15,077 nt of DNA from an uncultured Prevotella sp. GTDB taxonomy: Bacteria > Bacteroidota > Bacteroidia > Bacteroidales > Bacteroidaceae. Both the position numbers and the translations under genes were made by a program. The stretch spans positions 1-15,077 of the forward strand of contig CALBJK010000249.1 in assembly GCA_937892695.1 (NCBI GenBank), in the 5' to 3' direction. Shown here one piece after another: positions 1 through 5,770 of this stretch. Under the pieces are notes generated by a model. The model saw nothing but the letters and a program-made list of their open reading frames with translations. It was not told where the DNA came from and did no database searches. Numbering within the stretch: position 1 is the stretch's first letter; every line of letters begins with the position of its first letter.

Positions 1-1291
1 CGCCCATCATCCAGTAGTAGTCCATCTTGAACGTGTAGCTCGTCGCCGGCTTCCCGTTGATGTAGATACGTCCGTTCTTTATCTTCAGGTCATTACCTTC
101 ATATACCTTTATCGGACGTTCGTAGATGGCAATGTTGTTCATGTCGAGTTTGACAGTAGCACCTTTTTTCGGAATCCAGATCGGACCATAATTGTCGCGC
201 GTCCACCCCATGTTTCCGTTAAGGGGATAGATGTCGTTGGTAGTAGCGTCGGTGCAGAGCGTGACGCTGGCTACTACATCCTTGCGTGCCCGCAGTGCAT
301 TGACGGCCGTGCGCGTAAGAGGCAGGAAACCATACTGGTTGAGACTGGCTATGTCTTCGTTTGACACGCCTATTTCGTGAAGGATGTCTTCGGAAAGCAT
401 TGCCCCAGTACGCAGCTTCACGTAGTATGAATACTGTACGTTGTCGGGTTCCTTGTTCGGCTTACCGTCAAGATAGACGATGCGGTTCCTTATCTGCAAT
501 GTCTGTCCGGGCAGCCCGACGCAACGTTTCACATAGTTCTCGCGGCGGTCTACCGGGCGCGAGATAATGTCGCCGTAGGTCTGGCTGTTTGATGTGATGA
601 TACCGCGACCGAGAGCATAGACCTTGTCGTAAAGGTCGAGCTGCTGTTGACGGGTCATCTTCGAGAAGTCTACACCTTCTGGATGCTGTTCAGCGTATGC
701 TTGTTCGCCGAGACGGTAAACAGTCTGATAATAGTCGCTCTGCTGCCATTCGGGTGCGCTGCATAGCGTGTCGCCAGCAGGATAGTTGAACACTACAATG
801 TCATTGAGCTTCACTTGCCCCAAACCCTTGGCGCGATCGTAAGGCCATTGCGGCCATTCGATGTACGACTTACAGTCAAACACGGGCAGGGTGTGCTGTG
901 TCAATGGCAAAGTGAGGGGCGTGTTGGGCTTGCGCGGACCGTAACTCACCTTGCTTACGAACAGGTAGTCGCCTGTAAGCAACGACTTTTCGAGCGAGGA
1001 TGACGGTATGACATAGTTCTGAAAGAAGTAGAGGTTGATGAAGTAGACGGCCACCAAGGCAAACACCAGAGCGTCGACCCACGACATGACAAACCTGACA
1101 GGACCTTCCGAGTCGCGCCACCACTGCCAGCGTATCTTCTTTGTGATGTAAACATCGAATATGAACGGTACGACCACAAGTCCGAGCCAACTCTTCACCC
1201 AGACGAGGAACAGGAGATAAAGCACAGTGACGGCAATAAACTTAGCCCACTGTACCTTCATGTTTATCTTTGCTTTTTCTTTGTCTATCAT
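1..1291 (-). CDS. lepB: Signal peptidase I, C-terminus cut by the window edge
   Basis: Membrane-bound serine/lysine protease that removes signal peptides from exported proteins at the periplasmic face of the inner membrane. About 430 residues are visible. The N-terminus has two hydrophobic segments (about residues 17-45 and 68-93). They are followed by the catalytic-serine box PSSSLEKSLLTGDYL, with Ser99 as nucleophile, and then the conserved VSYGPRxPxTPL. The general base lies in ENYVKRCVGLPG (Lys255), after an insert of roughly 150 residues that is usual in Bacteroidetes LepB. The frame runs off at DYYWMMG, immediately before the expected GDNR-type motif, so only a short C-terminus is missing. 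The serine box has Leu-Glu-Lys where most families have Met-x-Pro. The start at 1291 is the furthest upstream possible, because an in-frame stop lies just before it; Met at 1261 is an alternative. It lies 67 bp behind dapB on the same strand and is probably co-transcribed with it. Confidence 0.96.
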   Translation of the reverse strand, partial: MIDKEKAKINMKVQWAKFIAVTVLYLLFLVWVKSWLGLVVVPFIFDVYITKKIRWQWWRDSEGPVRFVMSWVDALVFALVAVYFINLYFFQNYVIPSSSLEKSLLTGDYLFVSKVSYGPRKPNTPLTLPLTQHTLPVFDCKSYIEWPQWPYDRAKGLGQVKLNDIVVFNYPAGDTLCSAPEWQQSDYYQTVYRLGEQAYAEQHPEGVDFSKMTRQQQLDLYDKVYALGRGIITSNSQTYGDIISRPVDRRENYVKRCVGLPGQTLQIRNRIVYLDGKPNKEPDNVQYSYYVKLRTGAMLSEDILHEIGVSNEDIASLNQYGFLPLTRTAVNALRARKDVVASVTLCTDATTNDIYPLNGNMGWTRDNYGPIWIPKKGATVKLDMNNIAIYERPIKVYEGNDLKIKNGRIYINGKPATSYTFKMDYYWMMG

Positions 1292-1310
1292 TTTGTTTTC
1301 ATTTTATCAT
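1288..1310 (-). promoter_or_regulatory. Chain of two mini reading frames leading into the lepB start
   Basis: On the minus strand a GGAGG (1318-1314) precedes an ATG at 1310 that opens ATG ATA AAA TGA. Its stop overlaps a second ATG at 1302 that opens ATG AAA ACA AAA TGA, and this stop overlaps the ATG of lepB at 1291. Both junctions are ATGA overlaps, a pattern that permits termination-reinitiation. The tract is A-rich, so chance is a serious alternative. Confidence 0.3.
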
Positions 1311-1342
1311 TTTCCTCCACCAGTGTGGTACTCGATATATTT

Positions 1343-1376
1343 TCAGAACTTGAACAGGTCAGAACTTGAACAGGTC
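1343..1376. repeat. 16-bp tandem duplication over the dapB stop codon
   Basis: The unit tcagaacttgaacagg occurs twice in direct succession (1343-1358 and 1359-1374), and two further bases (tc, 1375-1376) continue the period. Read on the minus strand, the first copy encodes the last residues of DapB (LFKF) and its stop. The second copy is non-coding and lies in the dapB-lepB gap. Because the extra copy is placed after the stop codon, the protein is unchanged. Replication slippage is the simplest origin. Confidence 0.95.
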
Positions 1377-2114
1377 ACTTGTAGTAAGCAGTCCGCTGTG
1401 ATCTTTGGTGTATTCGGCAGCAAGCACAGCACCCAGAGCAAAACCCTGACGCGAATGGGCATCATGGGTAATGGTAATGGAATCGGCATCGCTGTCATAT
1501 ATTACAGTATGAATGCCGGGCACCTCGTCGCGACGTATGCTCTCTATGGCTATCTTGCCGGCCGGAACATCGTTGCTTCCGCTTACGCTCCCGTCGGCCA
1601 GATGCTGCTCGCCCTTCACCCATCCGTCCTTACGGTCGAGACGAGCCACTATGTCGTCGGCCAGAGTTATGGCTGTACCACTTGGCGCGTCGAGCTTGTG
1701 AACGTGATGGGTCTCGACCATACGTACGTCATACTGTGGGAAACCGTTCATTATCTTTGCCAGATAGCGGTTGACAGCAGAGAAGATGGCCACGCCAACA
1801 GAGAAGTTACTGGCCCAGAAAAGCGTCTGCCCACCCTCGGTACACAAACGGCGGACATCGTCGCCATGGTCTTTCATCCATCCGGTCGACCCGCTCACCA
1901 CCTTGACATTATGTTTGAATGCCCTCAGGTAGTTGCCGTAGGCCGCTGTGGGCGAAGTGAATTCTATGGCAACGTCGGCCGAGGCAAACTCCGGGCTGTC
2001 AAAGTCCTGAGGATTGTCGATGTCTATTATGCTTACTATTTCGTGGCCACGGGCTTTAGCTGTCTGCTCTATGATGTGTCCCATCTTGCCGTAACCAATC
2101 AGTGCTATTTTCAT
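1359..2114 (-). CDS. dapB: 4-hydroxy-tetrahydrodipicolinate reductase
   Basis: Cytoplasmic NAD(P)H-dependent reductase of the diaminopimelate/lysine pathway, supplying lysine and the peptidoglycan cross-link residue. The 251-residue protein has the full set of family marks: N-terminal Rossmann motif GYGKMG (7-12), SGSTGW (74-79), and the catalytic and substrate block ETHHVHKLDAPSGTA (134-148), in which His137 and Lys140 match the catalytic pair. It ends in TSDLFKF, a normal Bacteroidales DapB terminus. The length is slightly below that of proteobacterial DapB (about 270) but typical for this phylum. The start gives MKIALIGYGKMG, so no N-terminal trimming is needed. The stop codon sits inside a 16-bp tandem repeat. 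No clear TAnnTTTG promoter is seen in the 105 bp upstream, so it may be read through from coaD-ybeY. lepB follows 67 bp downstream. Confidence 0.98.
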   Translation of the reverse strand: MKIALIGYGKMGHIIEQTAKARGHEIVSIIDIDNPQDFDSPEFASADVAIEFTSPTAAYGNYLRAFKHNVKVVSGSTGWMKDHGDDVRRLCTEGGQTLFWASNFSVGVAIFSAVNRYLAKIMNGFPQYDVRMVETHHVHKLDAPSGTAITLADDIVARLDRKDGWVKGEQHLADGSVSGSNDVPAGKIAIESIRRDEVPGIHTVIYDSDADSITITHDAHSRQGFALGAVLAAEYTKDHSGLLTTSDLFKF

Positions 2115-2168
2115 TTCAGATAAGTTTTTTAATGTTCAGTTATTCAGTAGGCCGTTGTCAGTACATCC

Positions 2169-2189
2169 GGTGCAGCCGCAAGCGGCACC
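2169..2189 (-). other. GC-rich hairpin between ybeY and dapB
   Basis: The arms ggtg...ccgc and gcgg...cacc pair around a very short loop, with a 3-nt bulge at 2173-2175. A second small stem, GCCG-aa-CGGC, lies at about 2199-2208. Both are just downstream of the ybeY stop on the minus strand. No run of T follows on that strand, so this is not a clear intrinsic terminator. It may only slow readthrough into dapB. Confidence 0.3.
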
Positions 2190-2219
2190 CGACGCATGGC
2201 CGAACGGCACATTGTGTCA

Positions 2220-2654
2220 CTATTTCGACTTGCTCTGGAGCTGCGCGAGAAGGGCGAGAGCGTCGTTCTCGGCCTTTTCCATAATCTCCCGTTCGCCAGG
2301 TCCCTTGTCGTTTATGCCGCACAGATGCAGAATGCCGTGGATAATCACCCGGTGCAGCTCGTCTTCATATTCCTTCTTGAACAGTACGGCATTCGACCGC
2401 ACAGTGTCGAGCGAAATCACGATGTCACCGCTCACGGTGTCGTCCTCGTCATAGTCGAAGGTTATCACATCTGTGTAATAGTCGTGACCCAGATACTGAC
2501 GGTTTACTTCGAGTATCTTGTCATCGTTCACGAACATGTAGCCCACGTCGCCCGTCTTGCGGCCATAGCTTGCGGCCACGGCCTTAATCCACGCCGATAT
2601 CTGTCGACGCCTGAGCTTCGGCATGGCTACACCTTCTGCGTTGTATGTAATCAT
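2220..2654 (-). CDS. ybeY: Endoribonuclease YbeY (rRNA maturation factor)
   Basis: Metal-dependent single-strand endoribonuclease that acts in 16S rRNA 3'-end processing and ribosome quality control in the cytoplasm. The 144-residue protein carries the family pattern: NRQYLGHDYYTDVITFDY (51-68), SGDIVIS (75-81) and the metal motif HGILHLCGIND (106-116). His106 and His110 are the first two ligands. The third position, usually His in HGxLHxxGxDH, is Asp116. As I recall, other Bacteroidales YbeY proteins share this HGILHLCGINDK form, so it does not mark a dead enzyme. The start (MITYNAEGVAMPKL) overlaps the coaD stop by 4 bp (ATGA), which suggests translational coupling in one mRNA. Confidence 0.97.
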   Translation of the reverse strand: MITYNAEGVAMPKLRRRQISAWIKAVAASYGRKTGDVGYMFVNDDKILEVNRQYLGHDYYTDVITFDYDEDDTVSGDIVISLDTVRSNAVLFKKEYEDELHRVIIHGILHLCGINDKGPGEREIMEKAENDALALLAQLQSKSK

Positions 2655-3109
2655 ATCCTTAATTTTACATTTTTCGGAAGAAAGGCTGCGGCATCCTTCC
2701 CGAACCCGATAAGCTCGCGCACCACTGTAGAGCTGACGCTTTCCAGTCCCGGTTCGGCGAAAAGGAGAATGGTGTCGATGCCTGTAAGCTGGCGGTTTAT
2801 GTCAGCCTGTTCGCGTTCGAACTCGAAATCCTTCATGCTTCTCACCCCCTTTACGATGAAAGCGGCATTCTCGCGACGTGCGAAATCCACCGTCAGGTCG
2901 TCGTAGTGTTTCACGTCGATACGCTTTTCGCCCTCGTAAAGCCGGCGGATTGAATCCAGCCGCTCGTTGAGGGGGAACATGCAATGCTTCCGGCCGTTCA
3001 CTCCTACCCCGACTACCAGACGGTCAAACAGCGGCAGGGCACGACGTACTATCGAGTCGTGGCCTATGGTGAAAGGGTCGAACGTGCCGACAAATAGTCC
3101 TGTTCTCAT
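2651..3109 (-). CDS. coaD: Pantetheine-phosphate adenylyltransferase
   Basis: Catalyses ATP plus 4'-phosphopantetheine to dephospho-CoA and pyrophosphate, the penultimate step of coenzyme A synthesis, in the cytoplasm. The N-terminus MRTGLFVGTFDPFTIGHDSI contains the nucleotidyltransferase T-x-G-H motif (Thr14 to His17). GVRSMKDFEFE (88-98) and the ISST-like SSTVVREL (126-133) complete the nucleotide and substrate site. From Met at 3109 the protein is 152 residues, the usual family length. In-frame ATGs at 3115 and 3154 exist but would add a tail (MSLSMRQANV...) that CoaD proteins lack. A -7 box lies at 3189-3196, giving a leader of about 70 nt. The stop overlaps the ybeY start by 4 bp. Confidence 0.97.
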   Translation of the reverse strand: MRTGLFVGTFDPFTIGHDSIVRRALPLFDRLVVGVGVNGRKHCMFPLNERLDSIRRLYEGEKRIDVKHYDDLTVDFARRENAAFIVKGVRSMKDFEFEREQADINRQLTGIDTILLFAEPGLESVSSTVVRELIGFGKDAAAFLPKNVKLRI

Positions 3110-3188
3110 AATCATTGGGCGGCACACATTTGCTTGCCGCATCGATAATGACACGTGAGGCTCTTTAAGCCGTCACGGTATCTTTTTG

Positions 3189-3196
3189 CAAAAGTA
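3189..3196 (-). promoter_or_regulatory. Probable -7 box of the coaD-ybeY promoter
   Basis: TACTTTTG on the minus strand matches the Bacteroidetes primary-sigma -7 consensus TAnnTTTG exactly and is followed by C, as is common. No TTTG is present at the expected 19-21 bp upstream, so only half of the promoter is recognisable. The implied transcription start is near 3182. Confidence 0.55.
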
Positions 3197-3245
3197 ACAC
3201 TTTTCCCCGACTATTGTTCATATTAAAGGGACTAAGTTGCGTATA

Positions 3246-4079
3246 TTATTTCACTTTTGCAAGTATTTCCTCTATTTTGTCGCGATAGAGGTTGTACAGG
3301 GTGCGGCTGTTGCGTTCCCACTGGGTCTGGGTGAAGGCATTGTTCCACAGTCTCATTCCGCCCACGCTGAGCGATGTGAAGCCAGCGTCGTACCACCCTA
3401 CTTTCAGACCTACAGTCCACGCACGCAGACACAGCTCGAAATCGTCATACTGGAACGGGGCGAAGCTATAGTCGATATGATGCAGACAGCGGTCGTACAG
3501 CTGTCTGTCTATCCACATAGGCGCTCGGTTTACCACCGGAACGAAAGCGAATCCTCCGGCATGGTCAAACGGTCCGCCGTGTGCCCGCCGTTCCTTGTCG
3601 TCGAACACTACGGTCTGCCCGTCCTTGCCTCCGAGAATGACCATATCGGGATGTTCGGCAAAAAGCCTCAGAGCCTCATCTGTCCATTCCAGACTGGCAA
3701 AGTCGTCATCGTCCTGCATCAGAGCCACATAGCGTCCGTTGACAAACCGCAGACAGCGGTCGTAGGTGATATTCTCGTACAGGTCGTTGGCACGTACAAG
3801 AAACTCGTTGGCACCGGTCAGTCCCTCGGCCAGCCGCCGTGTATGTTCCAGAGAGGAGCCGTCGTCGATGACGACAATCTCTGCATCGCGCCGATCTCGC
3901 AGCTTCCTCACGGCATGCATCACTTGCAGACTCTTGTCGTGCGACTGTATCACAAAGCTCACCAGCGGACTGTTATTGTATCCTTTGGCCGCCCACGCCT
4001 CGTATGTCTTCTTGTTCTTTGTAACCGCCGAGCGTTTCTGCAACGACAGCTTCAGCTTGTCGAGAAATAGTCTTATCAT
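3246..4079 (-). CDS. Family 2-type glycosyltransferase
   Basis: Predicted cytoplasmic, inverting, GT-A-fold sugar transferase that would add a residue to a surface glycan or lipid-linked oligosaccharide; donor and acceptor cannot be read from sequence. Visible motifs from Met at 4079 (277 residues) are PLVSFVIQSHDKS (38-50), EIVVIDDGSS (67-76), the nucleotide-sugar/metal motif ALMQDDDDF (119-127) and a late acidic motif YDDFELCLRAW (211-221), in the place of the usual ED catalytic motif. No membrane segment is seen. Longer starts at 4115 and 4172 are in frame, but the -7 box at 4103-4110 lies inside that extension (it would encode SNFAN), so transcription should begin downstream of it and 4079 is preferred. 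No other glycan-synthesis gene is nearby. Divergent from the gene at 4329. Confidence 0.85.
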   Translation of the reverse strand: MIRLFLDKLKLSLQKRSAVTKNKKTYEAWAAKGYNNSPLVSFVIQSHDKSLQVMHAVRKLRDRRDAEIVVIDDGSSLEHTRRLAEGLTGANEFLVRANDLYENITYDRCLRFVNGRYVALMQDDDDFASLEWTDEALRLFAEHPDMVILGGKDGQTVVFDDKERRAHGGPFDHAGGFAFVPVVNRAPMWIDRQLYDRCLHHIDYSFAPFQYDDFELCLRAWTVGLKVGWYDAGFTSLSVGGMRLWNNAFTQTQWERNSRTLYNLYRDKIEEILAKVK

Positions 4080-4102
4080 CTCTACGTACGTTTTTTTATT
4101 TG

Positions 4103-4110
4103 CAAAATTA
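4103..4110 (-). promoter_or_regulatory. Probable -7 box of the glycosyltransferase promoter
   Basis: TAATTTTG on the minus strand fits TAnnTTTG exactly and is followed by CAAA. The predicted start site near 4096 gives a leader of about 17 nt to the ATG at 4079. No good TTTG -33 element is seen at the right distance. It decides against the longer coding starts. Confidence 0.55.
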
Positions 4111-4266
4111 GACATAAAAACAACCGTTACGACGCTTTTACATATCTTTAACTCATATTCGGGGCAAGCCATGTTGCCGAGCTTCCTCCTACAGACCGCC
4201 CGGTTTTTATTTCACATAAACGCAGACGTTCCGGCTCATATTATTTGTTAAAACCGACGGCAACAT

Positions 4267-4297
4267 TCTGTTTTTAAATCAATAATCTCTATCTTTG
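4267..4297 (+). promoter_or_regulatory. Promoter of the DUF3332-like lipoprotein and LOG-family pair
   Basis: TATCTTTG at 4290-4297, followed by C, is a perfect Bacteroidetes -7 box. TCTG at 4267-4270, one base off the -33 TTTG, stands 19 bp upstream. Transcription should begin near 4304, giving a leader of about 25 nt before the ATG at 4329. Confidence 0.7.
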
Positions 4298-4328
4298 CCA
4301 CACTCAAACCAATAAAAAGATTACAACT

Positions 4329-4877
4329 ATGAGGATCAGACATCTTAAAACAGCGACAGTTCTGCTGGCCGGAAGTGTACTCTCCAGCTCTTGCGTAGGG
4401 TCGTTCATGATGACCCACAAGCTGGCACAATGGAACAAACGCGCCACCGACGAGAAGTTCATCAACGAGATAATATTCATCGTCATCAGTCCTGCCTATC
4501 TTGTAACAGGAGTTATTGATGCGTTCATCGTCAATACAATGGAGTTCTGGTCGGGTTCCAACCCGATGGCCAACGTGGGCAAGACCCGTGAAGTGATGGG
4601 GCAGGACGGACGCTACTACGCCGTCACCACACTGCGCGACGGCTACGAGGTGAAGAAGCCGGACGGCGAAAAGATGCAATTCCTCTACGACAAGAAGACC
4701 GACTCGTGGTCGCAGGTCGTAGACGGGAAACGGACCGAAATATTCCGTTTCAATGCCGACGGCACTATCCGTGCTTGTCTTCCCGGCGGACGGCATATCG
4801 ACGTGAAACCCGACGCCGCCGGTGTCTATCAGGTTCGCACTGCCGTCAACGGCGGCACATACTGGGCAATGAGATAA
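4329..4877 (+). CDS. DUF3332-like lipoprotein of unknown function
   Basis: A 182-residue exported protein. The N-terminus has positive charges (MRIRHLK), a hydrophobic core (9-18) and then LSSSC, so Cys22 is the likely lipidated residue and the protein is probably anchored in an outer or inner membrane. Next comes FMMTHKLAQWNKRATDEKF, then a hydrophobic stretch (about 47-70, IIFIVISPAYLVTGVIDAFI) that could cross the membrane, then NTMEFWSGSNP, which I associate with the DUF3332 family. The C-terminal half (80-182) is hydrophilic, with short repeats of strand and turn such as DGRYYAVTTLRDGYEV and FNADGTI, suggesting a beta-rich domain. The function is not known. The TATCTTTG promoter at 4290 serves it, and the LOG-family gene follows 12 bp after its stop. 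Confidence 0.85.
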   Translation: MRIRHLKTATVLLAGSVLSSSCVGSFMMTHKLAQWNKRATDEKFINEIIFIVISPAYLVTGVIDAFIVNTMEFWSGSNPMANVGKTREVMGQDGRYYAVTTLRDGYEVKKPDGEKMQFLYDKKTDSWSQVVDGKRTEIFRFNADGTIRACLPGGRHIDVKPDAAGVYQVRTAVNGGTYWAMR

Positions 4878-4889
4878 CCGGACGCAGAC

Positions 4890-5426
4890 ATGAGAATCTG
4901 TATTTTCTGCTCGGCCAACGAGAACATCGCTCCCGTATACTATGACCGCACCCGCGATTTGTGCCGGATTCTGGTAAAAAAAGGCCATTCCATCGTGTTC
5001 GGAGGCTGCGCTCTGGGACTGATGGAGTGCGTCGCAGAGAGCGTTCACGATGCCGGAGGCATGAGCATAGGCATAGTTCCGTCCATCGTTGAGCGCGGCG
5101 GACAGGCTTCGGAATATTGCGACGTGAAGATTCTGTGCGAAAATCTCACCGACCGCAAAGAGCTGATGATGACAAAAAGCGACCTGTTCATCGCCCTGCC
5201 AGGCGGCGTAGGCACACTCGACGAGATATTCACCGTCGTGGCTTCGGCCTCGATAGGCTACCACAACAAACGTGTAGTGCTCTATAACATCGACGGTTTC
5301 TGGAATCCGTTGCTCGCCATGCTCGCCGAAATGAGAGCCAAAGGAATGATTCGCGACAACCTCGACAAGGAGCTGCTGACAGCCTCGACACTCGAAGAAA
5401 TGGTACAAATGATAGACTCTTTTTAA
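4890..5426 (+). CDS. LOG-family (TIGR00730-type) nucleotide phosphoribohydrolase
   Basis: Rossmann-fold protein of the LOG/'lysine decarboxylase' superfamily. Characterised members hydrolyse cytokinin-riboside or purine 5'-monophosphates to free base and ribose 5-phosphate. The 178 residues show MRICIFCSANENI at the start, IVFGGCALGLM (35-45, usually GGGxxGLMG), the RK pair in LTDRKELMM (Arg89-Lys90) and the signature PGGVGTLDE (104-112). Its glycine-rich loop, FGGCALGLMECVA, is a little looser than in plant LOG. The bacterial role is probably purine nucleotide salvage or clean-up; true cytokinin production is only one possibility. Co-transcription with the lipoprotein 12 bp upstream is likely. 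A stem-loop with a T-rich tail follows 36 bp after the stop. Confidence 0.92.
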   Translation: MRICIFCSANENIAPVYYDRTRDLCRILVKKGHSIVFGGCALGLMECVAESVHDAGGMSIGIVPSIVERGGQASEYCDVKILCENLTDRKELMMTKSDLFIALPGGVGTLDEIFTVVASASIGYHNKRVVLYNIDGFWNPLLAMLAEMRAKGMIRDNLDKELLTASTLEEMVQMIDSF

Positions 5427-5462
5427 CACAAGCCTACCGACAATATATAAAAACGAAATGGG

Positions 5463-5499
5463 GAAAGCAAAGGCTCCCCCTGCTTTCAATTTTTATTTC
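5463..5499 (+). terminator. Probable intrinsic terminator of the LOG-family operon
   Basis: GAAAGCA (5463-5469) and TGCTTTC (5481-5487) form a 7-bp stem with an 11-nt loop. The stem is followed by aatttttatttc on the plus strand, a reasonable U-rich tail. It lies 36 bp after the stop at 5426. Confidence 0.6.
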
Positions 5500-5551
5500 A
5501 TCATAGGAAAAACAGAACAATCTTTTCCCAAGATTCTGATATGCCTCGTTT

Positions 5552-5582
5552 CGCGCTCTGATATGCGGCATATCGGAGCGCG
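5552..5582. repeat. 31-bp near-perfect palindrome
   Basis: The arm cgcgctctgatatgc (5552-5566) and gcatatcggagcgcg (5568-5582) are reverse complements around a single central G, with one T-G wobble (5559 with 5575). The first ten bases of the inner arm, tctgatatgc, also occur as a direct repeat at 5535-5544. No T-run follows on either strand, so it is not a typical terminator. It could be a protein-binding site or part of a dispersed intergenic repeat. Confidence 0.75.
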
Positions 5583-5701
5583 GCTCCATTGTATTCACTA
5601 ACCGATTGACTATCAATCCAGTAGAAAACCGTTCCGGGAAATATCCGTCAAAAGGCATTTGTTCCGAAATAGAACAATATTTGGCATCAATTGTATGTAC
5701 C

Positions 5702-5754
5702 AAACGAATCGGGGCTGTACGGAAAACGATTTTCCGTACAGCCCCGATTCGTTT
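5702..5754. terminator. Bidirectional hairpin with perfect 25-bp arms
   Basis: Bases 5702-5726 and 5730-5754 are exact reverse complements separated by the 3-nt loop cga. The stem is GC-rich in its middle (atcggggctgtacgg) and AT-rich at both ends, so each strand ends the hairpin with a short T-run (TTTT then attg on plus, TTT on minus). It stands 16 bp beyond the stop of the flavodiiron gene and also faces the plus-strand operon, as expected of a shared terminator between convergent genes. Confidence 0.85.
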
Positions 5755-5770
5755 TATTGTCGGAGGGGTG

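Larger units (their letters stand above)
5427..5770. other. 344-bp structured intergenic region between convergent genes
   Basis: I find no convincing gene here. The region holds the terminator at 5463-5499, a decamer tctgatatgc present twice (5535-5544 and 5557-5566), a palindrome at 5552-5582, a small inverted repeat TTGTTC/GAACAA (5659-5664 and 5672-5677) and the 25-bp-arm hairpin at 5702-5754. The density of inverted repeats is higher than in any other gap of the window. Confidence 0.7.

Noticed and set aside
1227..2123. Open frame of 298 codons on the plus strand
   Set aside because: Antisense to dapB, whose catalytic motifs are clear. Long antisense frames are common in genes of this codon usage.
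2305..2345. Asp in place of the third zinc-binding His of YbeY as a sign of inactivation
   Set aside because: The HGILHLCGINDK form is, to my knowledge, the ordinary one in Bacteroidales YbeY, and the rest of the protein is intact.
3237..4070. Open frame of 277 codons on the plus strand
   Set aside because: Antisense shadow of the glycosyltransferase; no domain is recognisable.
4248..5489. Open frame of 413 codons on the minus strand
   Set aside because: It lies antisense to the lipoprotein and LOG-family genes, both of which show family motifs on the plus strand. The antisense product is rich in His, Val and Cys with no family signature.
5434..5703. Open frame of 89 codons on the minus strand in the 5427-5770 gap
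   Set aside because: It overlaps the palindrome and one terminator, has no recognisable motif, no promoter and an uneven composition. It is most likely non-coding.
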